Below are positions 46,987 through 56,905 of a DNA stretch of 56,905 bases, one piece after another; the first letter of the stretch is position 1; each line of letters begins with the position of its first letter. Made by a program: the position numbers and the translations under genes. The notes beneath the pieces were generated by a model that ran no database searches, had not been told where the DNA came from, and saw only the letters and a list, made by a program, of their open reading frames with translations. Origin of the DNA: Prochlorococcus sp. AG-402-N21 (GTDB taxonomy: Bacteria; Cyanobacteriota; Cyanobacteriia; PCC-6307; Cyanobiaceae); assembly GCA_003216435.1 (NCBI GenBank), contig QCIW01000007.1, positions 1 through 56,905 on the forward strand, given 5' to 3'.

Positions 46987-48624
46987 CTAAATTTCTACTT
47001 TAACTTTCACATTTATATGTTCTTTACTCATTAATAATGCTTTTTTCAAGCTCCACTTTTCTAATTCCAGATTCTGGGCGGGATTTTCAGAAGTAAGCTT
47101 TATGATCAAATCTCTACTATCTCTCCTAACATCTATTGATCTAACAAGAGGGTCAGGTCTTTGATCTAAAGCAGCTGCAAATCGTAAAAGTATCGACATG
47201 TGCATAACAAGTTGGCGATGCTCCTTTTCAGTTAGACATTGCCATGAGTCATGACGTTTTTTAGGAAAACTTTTTCTATGATATCGCGCAATTGCTGCAA
47301 CCATCAAATGCTCAGATTGAGAATATCCCAACAACTCACCATGACGTATTAAATACCAAGAGTGTTTGTGATATGAGCCTAGATTAATATGTTGGCCGCA
47401 TGTGTGTAGCATTGAAGCAGCCCATAGCAACTGCCTACCTTGACCATTATCACGATGTAAAACCCCAAATGTATTGTCATATAAAATCAGCGCATTTTGC
47501 GCAACTCTTTCAGATCGTAAAAAATTAACTCTAAAGCGCTTGGCTTGATGCAAAACAGTACGGTCCCTAATGCTCCCTTGCAAGCTAAACCGATTCTGCA
47601 AAAACTTATTTCGGAACATCCAATCAACCACTAAACCTTCTCTAAGAGCTCGCTCACTAAGTACAACTTCATGCACATCAAGCATCTCCATAGTGGTTTG
47701 CAAAATTAAAATTCCAGGAACAATTATTTCTGAACGTCTATCACTTAAAGCCGTTAAACCGCGCAACTCCTCAAGAGTCATTGTCAATAACTTTTTAGCT
47801 AAATCATCAATTTGCGATTTAGAAACTTTATATCCCTGTAATTTAGATTTCAGACTTGTATTCTCACTTAAAATCAGAGAACCGATAGCCATTGCGGTCC
47901 CACTAGTTGCAACCATTACTGGATTTTCTCCTGGTCTTAGACGGCGTAAGATCTTATCCACAGATGGTTCCAAAGAACCTTGAATAAATGTTCTTAAGAA
48001 CTTACTTTTCCCAGCAGATATTGGCTCTCGAGTAATAAATTCGTTCTTCAATCTTACTGCTCCAATCTTTGTACTAGTAAGAGCTTTTGAATCATGGGCA
48101 TCCGCAAGAATTAATTCTGTAGAGCCACCCCCTATATCAATCAAAACATGAGACTTCTCTCCAAACTCCATTCCAGACAAGACTCCCAAATAAATCAATC
48201 TTGCTTCTTCTGATCCACTGATCACCTCAACTTCCAACCCAATATGATCTTTAATGAGGCTTAAAAATTTTTCACTATTTCTAGCTTCTCGGACAGCACT
48301 AGTAGCAGCTGTTAGAAGACTCTCTACTTTATAACTATCAGCTAAATCTTTAAACCTTTTTAGTGTCTCTAAGGTTCGCTGAATAGAAACATTTGTCAGT
48401 TCACCTGTTAAGGGATCTTTTTCACCTAACCTAGTTGTTGATTTCTCCGCAAGTTCAATGCTGAATGTTTTCAAAACAGTGTCTACTGCGGCAATCAACA
48501 AATGTGTTGAATTAGTCCCTATATCGATTGCGCCCACATAGCTTATATTTTCAGCCTGATTCAACTGAGAATTCTCCCTGGAAAGGTCTTTCTCGATATA
48601 AGTGTCTAATTTGACACCTGACAT
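46987..48624 (-). CDS. ppx: Ppx/GppA exopolyphosphatase
   Basis: Removes terminal phosphates from polyphosphate or hydrolyses pppGpp. The 545-aa ASKHA enzyme has the phosphate loop GAIDIGTNSTHLLIAAVD near the start, ATSAVREARN, ISGSEEARLIYLGV, the LIDIGGGSTELIL motif, and a C-terminal HD-like helical domain (MLHTCGQHINLGSYHKHSWYLI). I start at the ATG at 48624; the frame extends three codons to a TTG. It is divergent from ubiA. Confidence 0.93.
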   Translation of the reverse strand: MSGVKLDTYIEKDLSRENSQLNQAENISYVGAIDIGTNSTHLLIAAVDTVLKTFSIELAEKSTTRLGEKDPLTGELTNVSIQRTLETLKRFKDLADSYKVESLLTAATSAVREARNSEKFLSLIKDHIGLEVEVISGSEEARLIYLGVLSGMEFGEKSHVLIDIGGGSTELILADAHDSKALTSTKIGAVRLKNEFITREPISAGKSKFLRTFIQGSLEPSVDKILRRLRPGENPVMVATSGTAMAIGSLILSENTSLKSKLQGYKVSKSQIDDLAKKLLTMTLEELRGLTALSDRRSEIIVPGILILQTTMEMLDVHEVVLSERALREGLVVDWMFRNKFLQNRFSLQGSIRDRTVLHQAKRFRVNFLRSERVAQNALILYDNTFGVLHRDNGQGRQLLWAASMLHTCGQHINLGSYHKHSWYLIRHGELLGYSQSEHLMVAAIARYHRKSFPKKRHDSWQCLTEKEHRQLVMHMSILLRFAAALDQRPDPLVRSIDVRRDSRDLIIKLTSENPAQNLELEKWSLKKALLMSKEHINVKVKVEI

Positions 48625-48707
48625 TTGAATCAAATTCCCAACAAGAACACTCTGCCATCAGAAAGACTATCTGTGCAGGAATCTCAAATTCTTTCAAATA
48701 AAAAACC

Positions 48708-49598
48708 TTGAAATCAACAACTTTAAAAAGCCACATAGAACCTTTTATAAAACTATTACGATGGAACAAACCCAGTGGCAGACTTATCCTTCTAATACCT
48801 GCAGGGTGGTCATTATGGTTAACCCCTTCAGCACCTCCTGAAATAAGCCTTGTAACATTGATATTGGCTGGGTCGTTATTTATTAGTGGAGCAGGATGTA
48901 TAGCAAATGACTTATGGGATAAAAATTTTGACAAGAAAGTTAGTCGAACAAAATCAAGACCTTTAGCGCTCGGAACCATAAAAATATCTACAGCATGGCT
49001 ATTACTATTCTTAATGCTATTGCTCAGCTTAGTAATCGTTTTATTGCTACCAATCGAAAGCAGAGCTGTCTCCCTCAAACTTTCACTACTTGCATTACCC
49101 CTAATAATTGTTTATCCCTCTGCAAAGCGATGGTTTAAATTCCCCCAAGCAATTCTTTCTCTTTGTTGGGGTTTTTCAGTACTTATCCCTTGGGGAGCAA
49201 GTCAATCAATTATTGAAATCAGCGTACCTTTAATATCATGTTGGCTAGCCACCATGATATGGACATTCGGGTTTGATACTGTTTATGCAATGGCTGATAA
49301 AAATGATGACGCCAACCTAAAACTGAATAGTAGTGCTTTAACTTTTGGAGGCAAAATCATTAAGCCTGTATCCATTAGCTATGGAGTTTCTTCTCTGCTA
49401 TTAGGTTGTGCAGCTTTCTTCTCGGGAGTAAGTTTACTTTTCTGGCCCTTTTGGGCAATCGCAAGTATTGGCATGCAAAAAGAAATTTGGCTTCTAAAAA
49501 ACTCAAAAAAGCTAACTATCCATCTTGCAAGTCATTTTAGTAATCAAGTCCGACTTGGAGGTTTGATCTTATTGGGATTAATAGTTGGGAAAATATAA
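48708..49598 (+). CDS. ubiA: UbiA-type 4-hydroxybenzoate polyprenyltransferase
   Basis: Prenylates 4-hydroxybenzoate; in cyanobacteria the homologue makes the plastoquinone precursor. The 296-aa membrane protein, with about nine helices, has the two Asp-rich motifs that hold Mg and diphosphate: NDLWDKNFDKKVSRT (near residue 66) and the second in DTVYAMADKNDD. TTG start at 48708, as no earlier ATG is in frame. It slightly overlaps or abuts the S66 gene downstream. Confidence 0.92.
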   Translation: MKSTTLKSHIEPFIKLLRWNKPSGRLILLIPAGWSLWLTPSAPPEISLVTLILAGSLFISGAGCIANDLWDKNFDKKVSRTKSRPLALGTIKISTAWLLLFLMLLLSLVIVLLLPIESRAVSLKLSLLALPLIIVYPSAKRWFKFPQAILSLCWGFSVLIPWGASQSIIEISVPLISCWLATMIWTFGFDTVYAMADKNDDANLKLNSSALTFGGKIIKPVSISYGVSSLLLGCAAFFSGVSLLFWPFWAIASIGMQKEIWLLKNSKKLTIHLASHFSNQVRLGGLILLGLIVGKI

Positions 49599-49605
49599 CG
49601 ATTTC

Positions 49606-50514
49606 ATGCTTGAAATTCAACCAAAAACTACTGCTACTCCTCTCCAAAAAGGTGACCAATATATTGCGGCCGCAATAAGCTCAGTAGTTCAGGATAAAAA
49701 ATGTCTATCAGAAGGTTTAAAGATATTTGAGGAATGGGGATTAGTTTGCAAACCACAAAATCTCATTGATCGTTCTTGGGGTTATTTTGCTGGCACTGAT
49801 GAGGTTAGATTTGCAGATCTCCACCCTATGCCCCCCTCACCATTAATTGCCTTTGCTCGTGGAGGCTGGGGAGCAGCACGTTTATTAGAAAGAAAACAAC
49901 CATGGGAACCAGGATGGCTACTAGGATTCTCAGATATAACATCAATACTTTTATCAAGAGTTTCAGCGGGATTTGATGGGGCTATTCATGGGCCTTTAAT
50001 AACGTCACTTAGCAAAGAGCCAGATTGGAGTAAAGAAAGGCTCAAGGCGTTGTTATTTGGAGTTGAGCTACCTGTCTTATATGGAGAAACTTGGACCAAA
50101 GGAGTTGCAAGAGGCCCTTTGATAGTGGGAAATCTAACCGTAGCAACACATCTCCTAGGAAGTAGACATATGCCAGATTTAAAGGGTGCAATTTTAATTT
50201 TGGAAGATACAAATGAAGCCCCATATCGAATTGACCGAATGCTTACACATTGGCGTTTGACTGGAGATCTAAAAAAAATATCCGGGTTAGGTTTTGGTGA
50301 TTTTCATGAATGTAAAAATAATATTGAGGATCCTGAAGAATCAGCAAGAAGTTTCAGTATTCAAGAGATTCTTATGGAGCGATGCTGTGACCTTGGTATT
50401 CCCATTCTCGGAAATTTACCTATAGGTCATTGTTGCGGCAATGCTGCCATGCCGCTTGGTAGATCTGCGGTCTTAAATGGGGACAAAGGAACCCTTACTG
50501 TTCTGCCTTCTTAG
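49606..50514 (+). CDS. LD-carboxypeptidase family protein (S66)
   Basis: A 302-aa protein of the S66 family, which cleaves the L,D bond of muropeptides in wall recycling (LdcA) or microcin C (MccF). The usual N-terminal part is visible (YIAAAISS...), [11 protein letters not shown], the nucleophile region [10 protein letters not shown], the Glu region [16 protein letters not shown], and the His in [18 protein letters not shown] start at the ATG at 49606, eight bases after ubiA; a TTG at 49585 would overlap ubiA. The 3' end overlaps ispD by 20 bases in opposite direction. Confidence 0.88.
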   Translation: MLEIQPKTTATPLQKGDQYIAAAISSVVQDKKCLSEGLKIFEEWGLVCKPQNLIDRSWGYFAGTDEVRFADLHPMPPSPLIAFARGGWGAARLLERKQPWEPGWLLGFSDITSILLSRVSAGFDGAIHGPLITSLSKEPDWSKERLKALLFGVELPVLYGETWTKGVARGPLIVGNLTVATHLLGSRHMPDLKGAILILEDTNEAPYRIDRMLTHWRLTGDLKKISGLGFGDFHECKNNIEDPEESARSFSIQEILMERCCDLGIPILGNLPIGHCCGNAAMPLGRSAVLNGDKGTLTVLPS

Positions 50515-51175
50515 CAAGTAAAGCTTCGGCTATTAATAAATCAAACTTATTAGTAACTTTGATATTTGAAGATTCAGATTCCAAAATTTGCACAGACCAT
50601 CCCAGTCGCTCATAAAGTGAGGCATCATCTGTAACCTCCCATTTGTTTTCGAGTGCTTGTTGATGAGCTTGTCTGAGTGCATTCACCAAAAAACCTTGAG
50701 GAGTCTGGGCGGACCAAAGACAAGACCTATCAGGAGTTTCAAGAATTATTCCATTAGAATCAACTTTTTTTATCGTATCTGTGACTGGAGTCGCAGCTAT
50801 CACCGCTTTACCAAGAACTACCATCTCAGAACACTTATTAAAAAGTTCTGGATCAATCAAGCATCTGGCTCCGTCATGTATAAGAACATGCTTTACATCT
50901 CTAGGAAGGGCAGCAAGACCTAACTGCACAGATTCTTGTCTTGTTCTTCCACCATTAATCCAACTGATTGGTTTTGAATAATCTTTCGCAAAACCCATAA
51001 TTGAGTCTTTATCAATAGGTTGTCCAACAATTCCAATCCATTTAATTGAATTGGCAGCTATAGCTGCATCTAAAGTCCATTGAATAATTGGACGGCCAGC
51101 TACTGGTAAAAGGAGCTTATTAATTCCAGCTCCCATTCGTTTTCCACTTCCTGCTGCTGCAATTAACAAATGCAC
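50495..51175 (-). CDS. ispD: 2-C-methyl-D-erythritol 4-phosphate cytidylyltransferase
   Basis: Third step of the MEP isoprenoid route. The 226-aa protein has the CTP-binding [22 protein letters not shown] start, [16 protein letters not shown], the HDGARC motif, [12 protein letters not shown], and [13 protein letters not shown] and [10 protein letters not shown], all typical. The start is a GTG at 51175 just before [10 protein letters not shown]. It lies divergent to fabG with 204 bases between, in which two small signals are noted in the findings. Confidence 0.95.
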   Translation of the reverse strand: MHLLIAAAGSGKRMGAGINKLLLPVAGRPIIQWTLDAAIAANSIKWIGIVGQPIDKDSIMGFAKDYSKPISWINGGRTRQESVQLGLAALPRDVKHVLIHDGARCLIDPELFNKCSEMVVLGKAVIAATPVTDTIKKVDSNGIILETPDRSCLWSAQTPQGFLVNALRQAHQQALENKWEVTDDASLYERLGWSVQILESESSNIKVTNKFDLLIAEALLAKKAEQ

Positions 51176-51379
51176 AATTCATCCTCTCTGCAAAAAAACT
51201 TAAACACCCTCCAAATTTAATTCCTATTGTTTAGGTAATCTTAATTGCACTTCAGCAGCAAAATGCTTAGGCCCCTCTGAGCTTGATTTATGGAAATAAA
51301 CTTTCATAGATTACTTTGAATACAAAAGATTAAGTTCTTAATCAATGAATCTTTAAACTCCTATCAAGATATCCGATCA

Positions 51380-52132
51380 ATGACTAAAACAACACAACTA
51401 GAAGGTCAAACTGCTTTAGTAACTGGAGCAAGCAGAGGCATTGGACGAGCAATTGCCTTATCACTCGGGAAAGCAGGGGCAGAGGTCGTGGTGAATTATT
51501 CACAATCACCTCAAAAAGCGGAAGAAGTAGTTTCAGAAATAAATTCTTTTGGGGGGAAATCATATGCTCTTCAAGCAAATATTGCAGAAGAAGAATCAAT
51601 TAATTCATTGATAAGTGAAGTTTTAAATCGCAGTAAAAGAATTGATATTTTAGTCAATAACGCTGGGATAACAAAGGATGGCCTTTTAATGAGAATGAAA
51701 ACCGAAGATTGGCAAGCAGTTATTAATCTGAACCTAACTGGAGCTTTTTTGTGTACCAGAGCTGTTGCAAGACCAATGCTCAAGCAAAAAAAAGGAAGGA
51801 TAATCAATATCACATCAGTTGTTGGAGTAATGGGTAACGCAGGGCAAGCAAACTATGCTGCTTCAAAGGCAGGATTAATAGGCCTTACGAAAAGTACTGC
51901 AAAAGAATTTGCAAGTAGAGGTATAACTGTTAATGCCGTTGCACCAGGATTTATAGCCACAGATATGACAAAAGATCTTGATAACTCTTCAATTCTTTCT
52001 GCAATTCCACTAGGAACTTTTGGAAATCCAGAACATATAGCAGGAGCAGTCAAATTTTTAGCATCTGATCCGGCTGCTTCTTATATAACCGGACAGGTAT
52101 TAAATGTTGATGGCGGAATGGTGATGAATTAA
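51380..52132 (+). CDS. fabG: 3-oxoacyl-[acyl-carrier-protein] reductase
   Basis: NADPH-dependent reduction step of fatty acid elongation. The 250-aa SDR protein has TGASRGIGRAIAL, LVNNAGITKDGLLMRM, the catalytic Ser in IINITSVVGVMGNAGQ, YAASKAGLIGLTKS (Tyr and Lys), and GFIATDMTKDL. Length and motifs are exactly FabG type. ATG at 51380 after the ispD-fabG spacer with a 16-base palindrome at 51328-51343. Confidence 0.94.
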   Translation: MTKTTQLEGQTALVTGASRGIGRAIALSLGKAGAEVVVNYSQSPQKAEEVVSEINSFGGKSYALQANIAEEESINSLISEVLNRSKRIDILVNNAGITKDGLLMRMKTEDWQAVINLNLTGAFLCTRAVARPMLKQKKGRIINITSVVGVMGNAGQANYAASKAGLIGLTKSTAKEFASRGITVNAVAPGFIATDMTKDLDNSSILSAIPLGTFGNPEHIAGAVKFLASDPAASYITGQVLNVDGGMVMN

Positions 52133-52149
52133 AAGATTTTTATTAGGGA

Positions 52150-52329
52150 CTACTCATTTTCCAAAGACTGTCCTAATTCGTCGCGCAATCTTCTAATCCT
52201 TTGTAAAAGTTTTAATCTTCTACTTCGCTCTGTAGCAGTAAGAAAAAAACGCAAGGGAAAATAAACCAAAGTCATAGTCCCAGCCAGGCCGGCCATAAGA
52301 ACAAAAAACAGAACTCCTGGATCATTCAT
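52150..52329 (-). CDS. Small membrane protein, unknown
   Basis: A 59-aa protein with one N-terminal hydrophobic helix (PGVLFFVLMAGLAGTMTLVYF, about 4-24) and a highly basic helical tail (TERSRRLKLLQRIRRLRDELG), so likely anchored with a cytoplasmic basic helix. I use the ATG at 52329 rather than a TTG at 52368. It lies between fabG (convergent, 17 bases) and the groEL leader (divergent). Not recognised. Confidence 0.58.
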   Translation of the reverse strand: MNDPGVLFFVLMAGLAGTMTLVYFPLRFFLTATERSRRLKLLQRIRRLRDELGQSLENE

Positions 52330-52381
52330 GTTTAGACCATAACTTCCTTCTGAAAAACTTGGTAGCAAAAGTTCTCAAAGG

Positions 52382-52397
52382 ATTCGGCTTTCCCCAC
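52382..52397 (+). promoter_or_regulatory. K-box-like element upstream of groEL
   Basis: ATTCGGCTTTCCCCAC lies 61 bases before the groEL ATG. It matches nine of the eleven defined positions of the cyanobacterial groE K-box as I recall it (GTTCGG-NNAN-CCNNAC). Its right half also pairs with GTGGGAAA at 52438-52445. No CIRCE repeat is present. Confidence 0.35.
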
Positions 52398-52451
52398 TTA
52401 GTCTCTTTACCATTTAGGAACTCTACTGTGGGAAATTAAGTGCACCCTTAA

Positions 52452-54152
<1,701 letters not shown>

Positions 54153-54201
54153 TTGTAATTAAATCCGCAACAAATTGTTTCTTTAAACTATACTTAAGAC
54201 T

Positions 54202-54897
54202 TTAGTTTAACCATCTTCTAAGATCATTTATAGAAGGTGGTGGTGGTGGTGGTGCAACATTTTTGTTTTCAGAAAGTTCATCATTTTCTTTGTGTTGTTT
54301 CGCCTGCTCTTTATCGTTAGTTTCCTCCTCGAATGAGGGTGACTTGTTTTCATTAATATAAGTATTCTCTTCTAATTTATCTTCAATAGTATTAATATTA
54401 TCACGCATAATTTTATAGTTCTGATTATTTTCATTTCCACTATCTTCTACTTCCTCTTCTAACTCCTCTTCTAACTCCTCTTCTAACTCGTCTTCTACTT
54501 CCTCTTCTAACTCTTCTTCTACTTCCTCTTCTAACTCTTCTTCTACTTCCTCTTCTAGTTCAGATAATTTATCTTCAAATAAACTTACGTTTCTTTCTTC
54601 AATAAAAATAGAGTCGGCTTCAAGCTGATCATCCCATTTCAGCTTTTCTTCATCCTCTAGGCTTTCATTGTTTGTATCTATGCTCTGACTTGAGACTGCT
54701 TCGTCTGGATATATCTCAGAAAGAACTTTTTCATCTGGGAGATTATCCAAACCAAATCTATGTACCCATAAGGATTTCAAATAAGAGACTCTATCAAAAT
54801 CTTTATGATTAATTGCTTCAAAAATTTTACGCAAAAGTTCTCTTTGGCGTGAAGGAAATTGATTTGTAAAAGTTGAAAAATTCACTGATTTAAGCAA
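54202..54897 (-). CDS. Acidic Glu-repeat protein coupled to ABC exporter, unknown
   Basis: A 231-aa protein. Residues 10-65 look folded (FPSRQRELLRKIFEAINHKD, then YLKSLWVHRFGLDN). Residues 113-152 are almost only Glu with Leu and Val in an eight-residue period (EEEVEEEL), which may form a charged helix. Then comes an Asn/Glu/Lys-rich stretch, a run of Pro (216-221) and a conserved-looking end SINDLRRWLN. No signal peptide, so cytoplasmic. The start TTG overlaps the permease stop by eight bases, hence coupled translation. The nature of its partner is unknown. Confidence 0.65.
   Translation of the reverse strand: MLKSVNFSTFTNQFPSRQRELLRKIFEAINHKDFDRVSYLKSLWVHRFGLDNLPDEKVLSEIYPDEAVSSQSIDTNNESLEDEEKLKWDDQLEADSIFIEERNVSLFEDKLSELEEEVEEELEEEVEEELEEEVEDELEEELEEELEEEVEDSGNENNQNYKIMRDNINTIEDKLEENTYINENKSPSFEEETNDKEQAKQHKENDELSENKNVAPPPPPPSINDLRRWLN
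54442..54561. repeat. In-frame 12/24-bp tandem repeat
   Basis: About ten 12-base units of TCTTCTAACTCC type (on the forward strand), some alternating in 24-base pairs with TCTTCTACTTCC. All lie in frame and code the Glu-rich segment of the gene at 54202. Unit number is likely to vary between strains by slippage. Confidence 0.85.
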
Positions 54898-55744
54898 GTT
54901 TTCTATTTAAAAGAGGTCTAATCATTAGAAATAACAGAATGGTTAGGAAGGTTAAGATAGCCAAGCATCCATAACCAGTTATCTCACCATAAGGGGCAAA
55001 GATAATTATTTGGTTGAGATCAAGAGATCCTTGATAAGCAGAACGTATTGGCTCAATAGCAAAAGTCAATGGATTAAGAGAAGCAATCCATCCAAGCCAC
55101 TTAGGCATAAATGAGATCGGAGCCAAAGCTGTGCTTGCAAACAAAAGAGGTAAATTAAAAACAAAAATCACAGCTATTAATTCAATATGTCCAGGCAATG
55201 AAAAAGCCAGTCCAAGGCTTAAAGCAGTTACAGAAAAAACAAGCAGCAAAAGGGTTATAGCAACAAGAAATACACCTCCAAGCCCTGGCCCACCATAACC
55301 AAGTAGGAATGCTGTACCCATAATGGCAAAACTCTGCAAAAAGCTTATGAAAGTAATGTAAATAACTGAAGCAAAAATAATTGAATTTCTACTAACCAGT
55401 GGAGCAACTAGCAATCTATTTAAAAAGCCAAACTCTCTATCAAACATAATTGGCAATCCAGCATTCAGTGCACCACTAAAAGCCGTGAAAACAATAACTC
55501 CAGCACCTAGAAATCTTCCATAGCTAATACCACCTGGCAAGAACTCATTAGGAGCATTTGAGAATAAGGCTCCAAACAACATAAGCCAGATCAAAGGCTG
55601 AAGAAGACTTGCAATTAAAGTAGATGGACGCCTAATTAATTGTATAAACAATCTTTTTGTTAAGGCTAATATCTCTTGTATCTGATCTAATAATAGATCT
55701 CGTTCCTCAGAATTTTTTTGAACTTGCTCTACTGAAGCAGACAT
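54890..55744 (-). CDS. ABC-2 type exporter permease
   Basis: A 284-aa inner-membrane protein with six helices (about 48-70, 82-100, 125-150, 160-180, 188-210, 255-275). The ABC-2 signature region is FDREFGFLNRLLVAPLVSRNSIIFAS, followed by the conserved PLLFASTALAPISFMPKWLGWIASLNPLTF. With the ATPase upstream on the same strand it forms an exporter of the daunorubicin-resistance type; the substrate is not predictable. ATG at 55744. Confidence 0.9.
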   Translation of the reverse strand: MSASVEQVQKNSEERDLLLDQIQEILALTKRLFIQLIRRPSTLIASLLQPLIWLMLFGALFSNAPNEFLPGGISYGRFLGAGVIVFTAFSGALNAGLPIMFDREFGFLNRLLVAPLVSRNSIIFASVIYITFISFLQSFAIMGTAFLLGYGGPGLGGVFLVAITLLLLVFSVTALSLGLAFSLPGHIELIAVIFVFNLPLLFASTALAPISFMPKWLGWIASLNPLTFAIEPIRSAYQGSLDLNQIIIFAPYGEITGYGCLAILTFLTILLFLMIRPLLNRKLA

Positions 55745-55780
55745 AGATTCAGTTAATTGTGAAAAAAGGAAAGGGATTGA

Positions 55781-56797
55781 TCACCTCATGGCTGTTTTAC
55801 TTTCTAGCTTGAGATCTCTCTGACCAGCAGCGGAAAGTTCTGCATCCATAAGGGTTCTACCGGTGGCTTGTAAATAAACATCATCCAAGCTTGGTCGACT
55901 TTGAGAAAGCGCAAAAACATCAAACTTCTCACTTTCTAGCTGCTCTCGCAAACATGACAAGACAGCTTCATCATCTACAACAAGATTTAAAGAAAATCCT
56001 TGCGCACGATTAACCACAACTCTTCTTACGCCAGAAATACTTTCTAATAATTTCTTTACTTTCTTCGACTCTTCTTCATTACTAAACTCCCTAACGCGAA
56101 GAGTTATACGATCTCCACCAAGTTTTTGCTTCAATTCATCAGGCGAACCTTCTGCTATTACATGGCCATCGTCAATAATTGCCATTCTATCTGCAAGTGA
56201 TTCTATTTCTTCTAAATAATGACTACTAAGAAGAATAGTGGTTCCTTGAGATCTAAGTTGTCTTAATAACTCCCAAATCACTGTTCGACTTTCAATATCC
56301 AAACCAACAGTTGGTTCATCTAAAACTAATAGCTCAGGTCTATGCAACAAACCAGAAGCTAAATCCAATCTTCTTCTCATCCCACCTGAATAGGAACCAC
56401 ACCTACGATTTATCCAATCGCTCATATCTAAACGAATTATCAATTCATCTATTCGAGAATCCCTATCTTTAGAAGACAAGTGATATAAATCTCCCTGGAG
56501 CTGGAGAAGCTCTCTGCCAGTGAGTATTTTGTCAATAGCAACTTCTTGTGCAACATATCCCAATTGCCTCCTTACAGCCCGAGAATTATTGAGAGCATCT
56601 AAACCTGCTATTGAAATTTGGCCAGAATCTGGAGCCAACAAAGTGCATAGAATTCTCAAAGTGGTACTTTTCCCAGAACCATTAGGACCTAACAAACCAA
56701 AAAGAGTCCCTTTCGAAATATTTAAACTCAAGCCCTTCAAGGCTCGGACAGAACCATAAGATTTAAATAAACTTTTAATCTGAACTAATGGCTCCAA
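55781..56797 (-). CDS. ABC-2 exporter ATPase (DrrA-like)
   Basis: A 338-aa ATP-binding protein: Walker A LLGPNGSGKSTTLR, Q-loop VAQE, signature YSGGMRRRLDLASGL, Walker B LLVLDEPTVGLD and H-loop SSHY, followed by a C-terminal extension of about 100 residues with a DUF4162-like part, as in DrrA. The start is a TTG at 56797; the conserved KSLFKSYGSVRALKGL begins eight codons later. The permease follows after 36 bases. The final 108 bases of the window carry no gene I can see. Confidence 0.92.
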   Translation of the reverse strand: MEPLVQIKSLFKSYGSVRALKGLSLNISKGTLFGLLGPNGSGKSTTLRILCTLLAPDSGQISIAGLDALNNSRAVRRQLGYVAQEVAIDKILTGRELLQLQGDLYHLSSKDRDSRIDELIIRLDMSDWINRRCGSYSGGMRRRLDLASGLLHRPELLVLDEPTVGLDIESRTVIWELLRQLRSQGTTILLSSHYLEEIESLADRMAIIDDGHVIAEGSPDELKQKLGGDRITLRVREFSNEEESKKVKKLLESISGVRRVVVNRAQGFSLNLVVDDEAVLSCLREQLESEKFDVFALSQSRPSLDDVYLQATGRTLMDAELSAAGQRDLKLESKTAMR

Positions 56798-56905
56798 AAG
56801 AGTTTATCCTGGGAATGTTATTTTGAATCTAATAAACAATTCCCCAAAAAGTAACGGGAATCTTAAAAATTTTCTAAACACTTAAAACAAAGTGAAGAAC
56901 ATCGC

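Overview
The window is a gene-dense, AT-rich stretch of a marine picocyanobacterial chromosome. It almost certainly comes from Prochlorococcus, and the low-light clades look more likely than the very AT-rich high-light ones, but that clade assignment is inference. The photosynthetic genes psb27, psaF, psaJ, petC, petA and a small HLIP set the lineage. So do tetrapyrrole and corrinoid genes (hemC, hemL, cobK, cobM), a primary sigma factor with a Lys/Ala-rich N-terminus, and several small proteins of a picocyanobacterial type. Spacers are short, many starts are TTG or GTG, Shine-Dalgarno sequences are sparse, and I see no insertion sequences, phage genes, rRNA or CRISPR. It reads as core genome.

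Layout. At 1-3559 lie the 5' part of lepB, a pyrophosphatase, an HTH-like protein and proS. At 3584-10362 follow psb27, purA, a PfkB kinase, cutA and cobK (reverse), then ssb, a DUF2854-like membrane protein, argB and a TPR-like membrane protein. At 10409-17627 are priA (reverse), a structured spacer, rpoD, hemC, a second pyrophosphatase and an M32 carboxypeptidase. At 17736-25843 are a His/Met-tailed small membrane protein, YjbQ, a pterin dehydratase, a COG0523 GTPase joined to an iron-type ABC permease, a flippase-like protein coupled to larC, and xth. At 26110-32753 are hemL, a strong two-way terminator, a prohibitin, yajQ, a SLOG protein, a P-loop/DRTGG protein, an SDR and map.

At 32960-38245 are rplS, tRNA-Trp, a small SH3-like protein, tRNA-Asp, gltX, an antiporter, an HLIP and tsaD. 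At 38304-44543 are psaF-psaJ, gmk, rqcH with a small membrane protein, tatC, a DUF3067 protein and petC-petA. At 44587-52329 are lgt-cobM, a RodZ-like protein, ppx, ubiA, an S66 peptidase, ispD and fabG. At 52458-56797 are a GroEL without GroES, a Glu-repeat protein, and an ABC-2 permease with its ATPase.

Functional links inside the window are: electron transport and its export route (tatC beside petC, whose product has a twin-arginine signal, then petA); photosystem I lumenal/membrane subunits psaF-psaJ; metal handling (COG0523 GTPase with the iron permease); tetrapyrrole and corrinoid synthesis; and translation (proS, gltX, map, rplS, two tRNAs, tsaD, rqcH).

I did not find a clear new system. 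The strongest leads are a family I pyrophosphatase that has lost the residue aligned with the catalytic general-base Asp while an intact paralogue sits 15 kb away; competing hairpins in the priA leader; an in-frame Glu repeat in a protein coupled to an ABC exporter; and a K-box-like motif upstream of the lone groEL. Several gene starts were moved from the longest possible reading frame, as stated in each entry.
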